Shown: piece after piece, positions 7,249 through 14,429 of the stretch | How the letters are laid out: the number at the start of each line of letters is the position of its first letter | Position numbering within the stretch: position 1 is the first letter of the stretch | Origin: Planktomarina sp. | Lineage (GTDB): Bacteria; Pseudomonadota; Alphaproteobacteria; Rhodobacterales; Rhodobacteraceae | NCBI GenBank assembly: GCA_022425445.1 | Contig: JAKMFM010000176.1 | Location: 1-14,429, forward strand | Reading direction: 5' to 3' | Length of the DNA stretch: 14,429 bases | Position numbers and translations under genes: made by a program | Notes under the pieces: generated by a model | Databases searched by the model: none | Told to the model about the DNA's origin: nothing | The model's input: the letters and a program-made list of their open reading frames with translations, nothing else

Positions 7249-8721
7249 TTATTGTTGCACGGAAAGGGCCAAAAAGCGGGGATCATCGCCGCGGCGCACG
7301 AGCAAAAGCATCGTTTTTCGGCCGCTCTCAATGGTCACACTAACTTGCGCGTCAAACTCGGCAAGCGAGGTGATCTTCTCTTGGCCGGCCTCTACGATCA
7401 CATCCCCTGATTGTAAACCTTTCTCAAAGGCTTCAGAGGTTTCCACAACGTCCACAACGACCACGCCTTCCAAGCCAACCGCAAGGTCCAAGCCCTCACG
7501 AATTTCCTCAGTCAAATTCGATAGGGTGATTCCAAGACCTTCATAGTCTTTTGGCGCATCTTCATTGACCGGCGGTTCATCCGCACGGGCCAATTGTTCG
7601 TCGTCACGCAGCCCAAGGGTGACGCTCAGTGTCACCTGTTCGCCATCGCGCACGACGACCACATCAACCGCTTTGCCCACCTCTGTGTTGCCAACGGTTT
7701 GCACCAAATCACGCACGTCCTCAACTTGCCGGCCATCGAAAATCACGATCACATCGCCTTGCAATATTCCGGCATCTTTCGCGGGTCCCTCCGGCACGCC
7801 GGTCACAACGGCCCCAGCGGCCCGGTCCAAACCATCAATACTTTCAGCAATGTCTTCATCGACATCTTGAATTCGGACGCCCAGCCAGCCCCGGCGGATT
7901 TCGCCGTATTCGGTCAATTGATCCACGACCCGGCTGACCACATTGGACGCCATGGAAAAGCCGATGCCGATAGAGCCGCCGTTGGGCGACAAGATCGCTG
8001 TGTTCACACCAACAACTTTCCCATCCAGATTGAACAATGGCCCACCGGAATTGCCCCGGTTAATCGCGGCATCGGTTTGGATATAGTCATCATAAATCCC
8101 AGATAAGGCCCTATTTCGAGCAGAAACAATGCCAGCTGAGACCGAGAACCCCTGTCCCAAAGGATTGCCCATTGCCACGACCCAATCGCCCACGCGCGCC
8201 GTGTCACTGTCGCCAAAGCTGACGAAAGGCAGTGGTGCGGCCGAGTCGACCTTCAACACAGCGATGTCGGTATTTTTATCCGTACCGATGACCTTAGCGG
8301 CCAATCTCTCACCGGAGAAAAACTCGACCTCAATCTCATCGGCCCCTTCAATTACGTGATTGTTGGTGACAATGAACCCATCGGCAGAGATCACAAAACC
8401 TGACCCTAAGGCTGAGGAGCGGCTGGCCCCACCGTTGCCGCGACGACGATCTTCAAATTCCCGAAAGAACTCCTCAAAAGGTGAGCCCTTAGGAACAATG
8501 CCACGCGGCATTTGATTGGCACGACCGGCTATCACAGTTGTGGTGGTAATATTCACCACTGAGGGGCTGATCTCCTCAGCAAGATCGGCAAATGTATTTG
8601 GCATCATTTGCGCTGCGGCCTGTAAAGCTTGTAAGATCAGCAGACAAACCGCCGCCGCAAAAACCCAAGTGGCACGGTAAGCTGCAAAATCCTTGCGCTT
8701 AGATAAGGCAATCGAATTCAT
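7249..8721 (-). CDS. degP: Do-family (DegP/HtrA) periplasmic serine endoprotease
   Basis: A secreted protease/chaperone that degrades misfolded envelope proteins. From ATG 8721 it has 490 residues: a signal peptide (basic start, hydrophobic core WVFAAAVCLLILQAL, likely cleavage near residue 37 after AAA), a trypsin-like domain with H122 (VTNNHVIEG), D152 (NTDIAVLKV) and S225 (RGNSGGPLF), PDZ1 (about 276-370, starting RRGWLGVRIQ) and PDZ2 (about 393-480). The full triad is intact. A longer form from ATG 8733 (4 extra residues) is possible, but GGAG 6 nt before 8721 favours the shorter one. It is the last gene of the rpiA-gor-hflK-hflC-DUF2065 series but has a 166-bp gap in front, so an additional stress promoter is plausible. 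DegP versus DegQ/MucD naming is not decidable here. Confidence 0.95.
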   Translation of the reverse strand: MNSIALSKRKDFAAYRATWVFAAAVCLLILQALQAAAQMMPNTFADLAEEISPSVVNITTTTVIAGRANQMPRGIVPKGSPFEEFFREFEDRRRGNGGASRSSALGSGFVISADGFIVTNNHVIEGADEIEVEFFSGERLAAKVIGTDKNTDIAVLKVDSAAPLPFVSFGDSDTARVGDWVVAMGNPLGQGFSVSAGIVSARNRALSGIYDDYIQTDAAINRGNSGGPLFNLDGKVVGVNTAILSPNGGSIGIGFSMASNVVSRVVDQLTEYGEIRRGWLGVRIQDVDEDIAESIDGLDRAAGAVVTGVPEGPAKDAGILQGDVIVIFDGRQVEDVRDLVQTVGNTEVGKAVDVVVVRDGEQVTLSVTLGLRDDEQLARADEPPVNEDAPKDYEGLGITLSNLTEEIREGLDLAVGLEGVVVVDVVETSEAFEKGLQSGDVIVEAGQEKITSLAEFDAQVSVTIESGRKTMLLLVRRGDDPRFLALSVQQ

Positions 8722-8887
8722 CTTTATCTCCATCTATGCCCATCTGCATCACGCAGATCGGCTGCCTGTTATGTTGATTAACTTAATGTAGTCCGGCCAG
8801 TTTTCAACGCAATCACCCATCAGACCCAGTCACCATCTCGTGAAGTCCAATTTCGGCGGAAAAACACTCACAGCATCCGCGCGGGGT
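8722..8887 (-). promoter_or_regulatory. degP leader with small hairpin and possible promoter
   Basis: This 166-bp gap is much longer than the others in the operon. Close to degP it holds ATCTGC (8742-8747) and GCAGAT (8753-8758), a 6-bp stem with a 5-nt loop just upstream of the ribosome binding site. Further upstream (near 8799-8804) a TTGAAA stands about 16-17 bp before an AT-rich TAAGTT/AAGTTA stretch, a weak promoter candidate on the minus strand. No terminator for the upstream DUF2065 gene is obvious, so read-through from the operon also remains possible. Confidence 0.35.
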
Positions 8888-9073
8888 CTAAAGGCTCAAC
8901 ACTAGGAAAATGCACCCAAGGAGGCAAAGCAAAGCCCCCATTTGCCGGCGCGCAGAAATTGACAAGTTCTTCAGAGCTTTGAGCAGGGTCTCAAGCGCGT
9001 GAGGGGCCAGTAAATAAACCAGCCCCTCTGCAATCATAACGGCCGCAAGGCCGAATAAGATTTTATCAATCAC
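8888..9073 (-). CDS. DUF2065 small inner-membrane protein
   Basis: A 61-residue protein with two hydrophobic segments (about 5-24 and 45-61) joined by a short basic stretch; the start IDKILFGLAAVMIAEGL and the motif RRQMGALLCLLGC are typical of the DUF2065 family. Its function is unknown, but genes of this family commonly follow hflC. The start is GTG at 9073-9071, overlapping the hflC stop as GTGA, which implies translational coupling and argues that the protein works with, or is dosed like, the HflKC complex. Confidence 0.88.
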   Translation of the reverse strand: MIDKILFGLAAVMIAEGLVYLLAPHALETLLKALKNLSISARRQMGALLCLLGCIFLVLSL

Positions 9074-9957
9074 TTAGCAACACGCGGCGTTGCGGATTTC
9101 ATATATGACAGAAATTCATGATTTGGTGGGATCACCAAGGTTGAATTTCCGCCAAGTATGGAAGCCTCATAAGCGGCAAGCGACCGATAGAAGTCGAAAA
9201 ATTCAGGATCCGCGCCGAAGGCATCGGCCAAAATACGGGTCCGTTCCGCATCGGCTTCCCCTTCGATGATCAAAGCATCCCGCTTGGCAGCAGAGAGCGT
9301 TTCCTCATAGGTTCGATCTGCCACAGCTGTGACCCGCTGCGCCGCCTCGCGGCCTCGGGCGCGCTCGTCGGTCGCTTCGCGTTCCCGCTCCGCGATCATA
9401 CGCTGCAAAGTGGCATCAAAGTTTTGCTCCGGCAAGTTTGTTTGACGCAGACGCACATCCACCACATCCAATCCCAAATCCTTGGCACGAACCTGAGCCT
9501 CAGCGCGGATCAGCTCCATCAAGCGAGACCGTTCTGGCGACAGAATGGCATTTGACGTCACCCCATCGGCACCAAGAACCGCCCGGATCTGACCGTCGAG
9601 AATGTCATTGAGCTGAATACTGGCTTCGCGCTCACCGCCCGCGCCCAAGGCCTGACGGAATTTCACGATATCTGCGATGCGGTACATGACAAAGGCATCC
9701 ACCTCGAGACGACGATCATCCGCCGGCGTCACCTCGATCACCGGGGTTTCCAAAGACAAAATCCGGTCATCAAAGCGGACAACTTGATCCAGCCAAGGAA
9801 TCTTAATGCCCAAGCCAGGGTCGGTCTTGACCTGTTTGATTTGACCAAACCGCAGCACCAGCACTTTTTCGCGCTCATCGACGATGAACAAAGACATCAA
9901 CCCAGCAACCGCAATCACGGCGGCTATGATCACTGTAATACGAGATCTCATGGACAT
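9070..9957 (-). CDS. hflC: Protease modulator HflC
   Basis: HflC is the SPFH/prohibitin-family membrane protein that forms the large HflK-HflC cage around the FtsH protease. The 295-residue product has a single N-terminal membrane anchor (about 5-26), the SPFH/band-7 domain beginning IVDEREKVLVLRFGQ, and an Ala/Glu/Arg-rich helical stretch (about 185-250, including ERTRILADAFGADPEFFDFYRSL), the typical C-terminal part. The ATG at 9957 shares its A with the hflK stop (TAATG). A second ATG two codons later (9951) is possible. GTGA overlap with the DUF2065 gene follows. Intact and of usual length. Confidence 0.96.
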   Translation of the reverse strand: MSMRSRITVIIAAVIAVAGLMSLFIVDEREKVLVLRFGQIKQVKTDPGLGIKIPWLDQVVRFDDRILSLETPVIEVTPADDRRLEVDAFVMYRIADIVKFRQALGAGGEREASIQLNDILDGQIRAVLGADGVTSNAILSPERSRLMELIRAEAQVRAKDLGLDVVDVRLRQTNLPEQNFDATLQRMIAEREREATDERARGREAAQRVTAVADRTYEETLSAAKRDALIIEGEADAERTRILADAFGADPEFFDFYRSLAAYEASILGGNSTLVIPPNHEFLSYMKSATPRVAK

Positions 9958-11138
9958 TAGTTTGACCCTCCTTGTGAAGATTTGCGCAATTCATTCAACG
10001 GCAAGTACGGCACAACACCCTGACCACCTTCGCCATTGTCCATGATGATCTTATCCACATCGCTCAAAACTTTTTCCAAAGTCTCAATATATAGGCGACG
10101 GCGGGTCACCTCCGGCGCTTCTTTATATTCGGTCAACACAGCTGAAAATTGGCTGGCTTCCCCCAAAGCGGCGTTGACGACAGAGGCACGGTAGCCTTCG
10201 GCGGCCTCTAGCAACTGCGCCGCAGCACCCCGTGCTTCGGCCAGACGCTGGTTGGCATAAGCATCCGCTTGACGCTCGCGCTGATCGCGCTCTTGCTCTG
10301 CAGCTTGCACATCACGGAAAGCGTCAATCACCGACACACGCTTTTGCGCCCCATCAGCGGAGGTCACGATCACCTGACGGCTGGGCGGATCCACCTTATT
10401 AAAGTTGACCCGCACCACAGAAATGCCAGTTTCGCGCTCATCCAAAGTTTTTTGGATCAATTGCCGAACATTCGCCTCAATCGCTGCACGATCTCGGTTC
10501 AAAATTGGCGACAATTCAGATTGCGCAATCACTTCGCGCATAGCTGCTTCTGAGATGGCTCGGATAGATTGCTCAGGTTCTTTCAGACTAAACAAAAAAT
10601 CCGCCGAGTTTTTGATGTTCCAAACCACCTGAAAGTCGATGTCCACGATGTTTTCATCCGTGGTCAGCATCAAACCCAATCCACTGTCACGGCTGTCATT
10701 GAGCCCAAGGGATTCGGTTCTGTTGGTGGTGACATTGAACTTCTCATAGGTCACAAAAGGCCAAGGCGCAAAATTGAGACCATTGGTGCCAATTTCATTG
10801 AATTCGCCGAGGAAGAGCTCAACAGATTGCTCCTCTGGCTTGACCGTGTAAAAGGACGCGAACAGCCACATGCCAACAGCTGCAAGCCCAGCCAGCACAA
10901 AAGTGCTGCGCGGAATGCCCGCGTCTCCACCGCCAGCTCCGCTGCCACCACCGATGCCACCGCTGCCTTTACCGCCCATCAACACGCGCAATTGCTCTTG
11001 GCCTTTGCGCATCAACTCGTCAATTTCTGGGATTTGCGGTCCGTCTGGACCCCGATCATTCCCCCCGCCATTGCCTTTGTTGCCTCGATTGCCGCCGCTT
11101 CCGCCGCCGCCCCAAGGTCCACCGTTATTCTCCGACAT
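9957..11138 (-). CDS. hflK: FtsH protease activity modulator HflK
   Basis: HflK is the larger SPFH partner of HflC in the membrane cage regulating FtsH. The 393-residue protein has a Gly/Asn-rich cytoplasmic N-terminus (1-75, with two glycine-rich blocks at about 6-33 and 55-74 around PQIPEIDELMRKGQEQL), one membrane segment (about 79-98), the SPFH domain (about 98-280, with VNFNKVDPP) and a long charged helix (about 285-330, AAEQERDQRERQADAYANQRLAEARG). AAGGGA lies about 10 nt before the ATG. It follows gor by 62 bp and overlaps hflC. Glycine-rich N-termini are normal in HflK. Confidence 0.96.
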   Translation of the reverse strand: MSENNGGPWGGGGSGGNRGNKGNGGGNDRGPDGPQIPEIDELMRKGQEQLRVLMGGKGSGGIGGGSGAGGGDAGIPRSTFVLAGLAAVGMWLFASFYTVKPEEQSVELFLGEFNEIGTNGLNFAPWPFVTYEKFNVTTNRTESLGLNDSRDSGLGLMLTTDENIVDIDFQVVWNIKNSADFLFSLKEPEQSIRAISEAAMREVIAQSELSPILNRDRAAIEANVRQLIQKTLDERETGISVVRVNFNKVDPPSRQVIVTSADGAQKRVSVIDAFRDVQAAEQERDQRERQADAYANQRLAEARGAAAQLLEAAEGYRASVVNAALGEASQFSAVLTEYKEAPEVTRRRLYIETLEKVLSDVDKIIMDNGEGGQGVVPYLPLNELRKSSQGGSN

Positions 11139-11200
11139 TCAGCTGTTTCCCTTCACAGTCATTCTGCGTCTCTTTCTATCTGTGCTCTGCTTTGAATATT

Positions 11201-12559
11201 TCAAGCACTCCGCACAGGAGTTTTCATTGTAACAAGTTCCTCTGAAACCGTAGGATGCACGGCACACACACGGTCAAAATCTTCTTTTGTTGCGCCCATT
11301 TTCACCGCTATCCCTGCCATTTGGATCATTTCACCGGCACCATCTGCGACGATGTGACAGCCCAAAATCTTGCGGGTCTTTTGGCTCACAACCAATTTCA
11401 TTAGCACTTTGTTCGGCGCATCAATAAAGGAAATATTCATTGGGCGAAAGGCAGTTGCATAGACTTCGATCGGCTCTTGTGCACGGGCTTGCTCTTCGCT
11501 GAGGCCAATTGTCCCAAATTCCGGTTGCGTGAATACGGCCGTTGGGATCAATGCGTGATCCACAGGGGTCGGATTACCTTTCAGGGCGGTCTCAACAAAA
11601 GCCATGCCTTCGCGGATCGCCACGGGCGTTAAATTGACACGGTTGGTCACATCCCCGACCGCATAGATCGACGGTACTGATGTCTGAGAAAACTCATCGA
11701 CCTGAACCGCGCCCGCGTCATCCAGACCAATGCCCAGCGCCTCTAGCCCCAAGCCGGTGCTTTTAGGCTTGCGGCCTGTGGCATACATCACAACATCAAA
11801 GTCATGGCGCGCGCCTTGGGCATCTGTCACGCTGTAGCCGGCGCCTTGCTGGTCGATGCGGGCCACATTGGTGTGCATCTGCATTTGGACACCACGCTCT
11901 TGCATGCCCTGCACAATCACGTCGCGAGCCTCTTTATCAAAGCCGCGCAACACCGCCTCGCCCCGATACCAAAGATGGGTTTGCACCCCAAGCCCATTGA
12001 GAATACCGGCAAATTCACATGCAATATAACCGCCTCCCACGATCAAAATCCGCTTGGGCAAAGTCTCCAGATGAAAAACCTCGTTAGAGGTGATGGAATA
12101 TTCGGCTCCGGGAACATCTGGCACCGAGGGCCAGCCGCCCGTAGCCAGCAAAATCACCTTAGCCGTGACGACCCGGCCATCGGCCAAACGCACGGCATGC
12201 GGACCGTCGACTGTCGCGCGCATATCGAAGGTCTCAACTCCGGAGTTGTGCAACAGGCGGAGATAAATGCCTTCCAACCGATCAAGCTCACCCTCCAGAT
12301 TGCTCCGAAATCCCGACCAGTTGAAACCGCCCATCCGCACGTCCCAGCCATAGGCGGCGGCCTGCGCAATGGCAGGCGCATAGGTTGAAGCAAATACCAT
12401 CAACTTTTTCGGAACGCAGCCCCGGATGACGCAGGTGCCGCCATAGCGGCTTTCTTCAGCCAATCCGACTTTGGCCCCGGTGTCCGAAGCTGCAACACGC
12501 GCCGCGCGCACACCACCCGAACCACCGCCAATTACAAAAAGATCATAGTCAAAAGACAT
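11201..12559 (-). CDS. gor: Glutathione-disulfide reductase
   Basis: A 452-residue flavoprotein disulfide reductase that uses NADPH to reduce oxidised glutathione. Visible: FAD-binding VIGGGSGGVRAAR (9-21), the redox pair C43/C48 in GGTCVIRGCVPKKL, the second Rossmann site VGGGYIACEFAG, arginines in WYRGEAVLRGFD that fit NADPH choice, the FAD motif YAVGDV, and the catalytic H435/E440 pair in HPTVSEE. The GGTC(V/I)xRGCVPKK form distinguishes it from lipoamide and mercuric reductases. AGGGGA stands about 6 nt before the ATG. It lies 42 bp after rpiA and 62 bp before hflK on the same strand, consistent with one operon; RpiA (pentose phosphate pathway) and Gor both concern NADPH/redox supply. Confidence 0.96.
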   Translation of the reverse strand: MSFDYDLFVIGGGSGGVRAARVAASDTGAKVGLAEESRYGGTCVIRGCVPKKLMVFASTYAPAIAQAAAYGWDVRMGGFNWSGFRSNLEGELDRLEGIYLRLLHNSGVETFDMRATVDGPHAVRLADGRVVTAKVILLATGGWPSVPDVPGAEYSITSNEVFHLETLPKRILIVGGGYIACEFAGILNGLGVQTHLWYRGEAVLRGFDKEARDVIVQGMQERGVQMQMHTNVARIDQQGAGYSVTDAQGARHDFDVVMYATGRKPKSTGLGLEALGIGLDDAGAVQVDEFSQTSVPSIYAVGDVTNRVNLTPVAIREGMAFVETALKGNPTPVDHALIPTAVFTQPEFGTIGLSEEQARAQEPIEVYATAFRPMNISFIDAPNKVLMKLVVSQKTRKILGCHIVADGAGEMIQMAGIAVKMGATKEDFDRVCAVHPTVSEELVTMKTPVRSA

Positions 12560-12601
12560 ATTCGTCCCCTATTGAAGTCAGAAGCCCAACCGCTTGGCGT
12601 G

Positions 12602-13321
12602 TTACGGCCGAAGGTGCTCCTCGATGCACCCATCGCTGGCGCCCAAAATCACACGATCACAAATATTTATAAACAGGCCATTTTCAACCACGCCCGGCAC
12701 TTGATTGAGCGCAATGGCCAGGGCGGGCGCATCCGGGATGTGTTCCAAATGCAAATCGAGAATGAAATTGCCTTCGTCAGTCACAAAGGGGGCGTCGCCC
12801 TGCATGCGCATGGTGATGTCGCGCCCAGCCAAACCGTGATCGGCCAACAGCCGGGCAATATGGTCGCGCGACGAGGCCAAACCAAATCCCAAAACCTCCA
12901 CAGGCAAAGGGAATTTACCAAGCTGAGGGACATGCTTATCAAAATCAGCAATCACAATCATCTGATCCGATGCAGAGGCGACAATTTTCTCCTGCAAAAG
13001 CGCCCCACCCCCGCCTTTGATGAGAGACAAAGCGGAATCGAATTCATCCGTACCATCAATGGTGATGTCCAAATGCCCAGCTTGATCCAGGGTCACCACT
13101 TCCAACCCCAACTCACGGGCCAGATCTGCTGTGCGGGTCGAAGTGGGTACGCCTTGAATGCGCAGCCCTTCCGTCTTCACCCGCTCCGCCAAACACCGCA
13201 CCATCCAAGCCGCCGTTGAGCCGGTTCCAAGCCCGAGCTTCATACCATCTTCAACCAATTCGACGGCCCGTTTGGCAGCAACGTATTTTGCCTGATCGGC
13301 AGGGGATAAATCGGCAAACAT
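12602..13321 (-). CDS. rpiA: Ribose-5-phosphate isomerase A
   Basis: RpiA interconverts ribose-5-phosphate and ribulose-5-phosphate in the pentose phosphate pathway. The 239-residue product shows GLGTGSTA (30-37), IDGTDEFD (88-95) and KGGGGALLQEK (102-112); residues D89, D92, K102 and E111 keep the exact spacing of the E. coli active-site residues D81, D84, K94 and E103. The frame is open 24 codons further upstream, but ATG 13321 (MFADLSPADQAKYVAAKRAV) is preferred because AGGAGT lies about 8 nt before it and it matches family length. It appears to be the first gene of the rpiA-gor-hflKC-DUF2065-degP series. Confidence 0.96.
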   Translation of the reverse strand: MFADLSPADQAKYVAAKRAVELVEDGMKLGLGTGSTAAWMVRCLAERVKTEGLRIQGVPTSTRTADLARELGLEVVTLDQAGHLDITIDGTDEFDSALSLIKGGGGALLQEKIVASASDQMIVIADFDKHVPQLGKFPLPVEVLGFGLASSRDHIARLLADHGLAGRDITMRMQGDAPFVTDEGNFILDLHLEHIPDAPALAIALNQVPGVVENGLFINICDRVILGASDGCIEEHLRP

Positions 13322-13557
13322 GTAACGTGACTCCTGATGATTTGCGCCCCTATATAGACAGAAGTCCCGCCAATGCGCGAGGCCCGATTTCATCTTTCAA
13401 GCCCGGCACCGGCCGGGCTCCGCATGGGCACTGCGCCGCATATTCCCTTGCTGTGTGAGAGGCGCGGACGTAGACCTAGGTGAAAGCGTCGCATTTCCAC
13501 CGACACGGCCTGTCAAACCATGATCAACCCAAGCCATACACTGCTAAGAGGTCTTTA
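13322..13557. promoter_or_regulatory. Divergent rpiA/sdaA intergenic region with two hairpins
   Basis: A 236-bp gap between divergent starts. It contains a strong 8-bp stem with a 4-nt loop, AGCCCGGC (13400-13407) and GCCGGGCT (13412-13419), and a weaker one-bulge hairpin from GGTGAAA to TTTCCACC (about 13479-13501) upstream of sdaA. A TATATA at 13351-13356 could be the -10 of the rpiA promoter, without a good -35. AGAGG lies 6 nt before the sdaA ATG. I could not match either hairpin to a known riboswitch (glycine included) or sRNA, and no tRNA-like fold was recognised. Confidence 0.45.
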
Positions 13558-14429
13558 ATGTTTCTATCTGTTTTTGATATGTTTAAAGTCGGCATTGGGC
13601 CAAGCTCATCGCATACGATGGGACCAATGGTTGCGGCGGGCATGTTTTTGGATCTGCTGCGCGCCAGCCCATTTGAGGCCGCAGGCCTCAAAGCGCGCCT
13701 GCATGGCTCTTTAGCCTTCACCGGTGTGGGGCATGCGACAGATCGTGCGACACTTCTTGGATTGGCCGGGTTTTCCCCCGAAACCTATGACGCCACCAAG
13801 GCTGAAGCCGCGCTAGAAACCATGACACGCAACAAAACGGTCGACCCGGACGGGCTCGGAACACTTAAACTCGATCCAGCCAGTGACATCATATTTGACT
13901 TCGGCCCCTCTCTTGAGGGTCATGCCAATGGCATGGTCCTCATGGCGACGGATGCACAGGACGATGTGATCTTGCAGCAGACTTATTATTCGATCGGTGG
14001 CGGCTTTGTGGTGACAGCCGAAGAATTGGCCAGCGGCGTGTCCATCGGCGACATGGCCCCCTACCCGCATGAGTTCAATACGGCCAATGAATTGCTGGCC
14101 CAATGCGCCGCCCAGGGGAAATCCATCGCACAGATAAAACGTGAAAATGAATTGAGCCGCCGCGGCGCCGCAGAGCTCGACCGCGGCTTGACCAAAATCT
14201 GGGACGTGATGAACGATTGCATCAATCGTGGGCTGGAGCGGGGCGGCATATTGCCCGGCGGTCTGAATGTGAAACGCAGAGCCAAACCCATTCACGAGGC
14301 TCTGATGGCCGAACGGGGACTGAATATGCCCGCCCCACATACGATCAATGATTGGATGAGCGTTTACGCCATGGCGGTCAATGAAGAGAATGCCGCCGGT
14401 GGGCAGGTCGTGACCGCACCGACCAATGG
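13558..14429 (+). CDS. sdaA: L-serine dehydratase (L-serine ammonia-lyase), 5' part, cut by window edge
   Basis: An iron-sulfur L-serine deaminase that turns L-serine into pyruvate and ammonia. 290 codons are seen, open to the edge. The N-terminal MFLSVFDMFKVGIGPSSSHT with GPSSSHTMGP (14-23) is the hallmark of the beta domain; NKTVDPDG, YYSIGGGFV and ERGGILPGGLNVKRRA follow as in single-chain bacterial enzymes, and the last residues GGQVVTAPTNG enter the alpha domain. The cysteines of the catalytic [4Fe-4S] cluster lie beyond the window except possibly C-residues not assignable here. AGAGG 6 nt upstream supports the ATG at 13558. Divergent from rpiA. Expected full length is about 460 residues. 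Confidence 0.96.
   Translation, partial: MFLSVFDMFKVGIGPSSSHTMGPMVAAGMFLDLLRASPFEAAGLKARLHGSLAFTGVGHATDRATLLGLAGFSPETYDATKAEAALETMTRNKTVDPDGLGTLKLDPASDIIFDFGPSLEGHANGMVLMATDAQDDVILQQTYYSIGGGFVVTAEELASGVSIGDMAPYPHEFNTANELLAQCAAQGKSIAQIKRENELSRRGAAELDRGLTKIWDVMNDCINRGLERGGILPGGLNVKRRAKPIHEALMAERGLNMPAPHTINDWMSVYAMAVNEENAAGGQVVTAPTN

Noticed and set aside
7331..8359. Several plus-strand open frames of 70-170 codons opposite degP.
   Set aside because: They are antisense to a complete, motif-intact protease gene and have low-complexity Ser/Thr/Pro or His/Arg-rich products typical of shadow frames.
10569..11232. Plus-strand frames of up to about 208 codons opposite hflK, including a proline-rich product.
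   Set aside because: The proline-rich stretch is just the complement of the glycine-rich HflK N-terminus; no ribosome binding site or known domain.
11804..13219. Long plus-strand frames opposite gor and rpiA (194 and 215 codons).
   Set aside because: Antisense to two well-identified enzymes, no recognisable domain, no Shine-Dalgarno; shadows of GC-biased codon use.
13479..13501. Possible glycine riboswitch ahead of sdaA.
   Set aside because: The characteristic glycine aptamer core motifs are not visible; only a simple imperfect hairpin is present.
1..14429. Search for mobile elements, prophage genes, CRISPR repeats, toxin-antitoxin pairs and tRNA or rRNA genes.
   Set aside because: None seen by eye on either strand; the window is core genome apart from the two oddities reported.

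Overview
The window looks like chromosomal DNA of a marine Rhodobacteraceae (Roseobacter-group) alphaproteobacterium of moderate GC. The reasons are a ferredoxin almost identical in layout to Rhodobacter capsulatus ferredoxin VI, an alphaproteobacterial GTTC-N7-GTTC LexA box, an Fds-type formate dehydrogenase subunit of roseobacter style, and the gene orders xseA/purD and rpiA-gor-hflK-hflC-DUF2065-degP, which I recall as usual in this family. Species cannot be named from the sequence alone. No tRNA, rRNA, CRISPR array, insertion sequence or phage gene was seen. Almost every gene is housekeeping.

Left block, minus strand (1-4979), read right to left: xseA (exonuclease VII large subunit), then a NuoE/NuoF-type fusion that is the diaphorase part of an NAD-dependent formate dehydrogenase, then ftsY (signal recognition particle receptor), then the start of an EamA/DMT membrane transporter that runs off the edge and overlaps ftsY by 4 bp. 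The formate dehydrogenase piece stands alone: the catalytic molybdenum subunit is not next to it on either side.

Middle block (5050-7187): purD (purine synthesis) runs on the plus strand, divergent from xseA. It converges on a minus-strand [2Fe-2S] ferredoxin gene of the fdxE type, with a GC-rich hairpin between them. Divergent from the ferredoxin is the most unusual item: a small plus-strand reading frame that matches only the C-terminal OB-fold module of the SOS mutagenesis polymerase DnaE2/ImuC, directly behind a perfect LexA box. It is either the scar of a lost imuA-imuB-dnaE2 cassette or a free-standing, SOS-controlled OB-fold protein.

Right block, minus strand (7249-13321), read right to left: rpiA (ribose-5-phosphate isomerase), gor (glutathione reductase), hflK and hflC (membrane partners of FtsH), a DUF2065 small membrane protein and a Do-family periplasmic protease (degP type). 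hflK/hflC and hflC/DUF2065 overlap at stop/start codons, so the block reads as an envelope protein quality-control and redox operon. degP has a longer leader and may also have its own promoter. Divergent from rpiA, sdaA (L-serine dehydratase) starts at 13558 and runs off the right edge.

Most of the window is ordinary core genome. The LexA-box/OB-fold gene and the orphan formate dehydrogenase subunit are the two loci worth following up.
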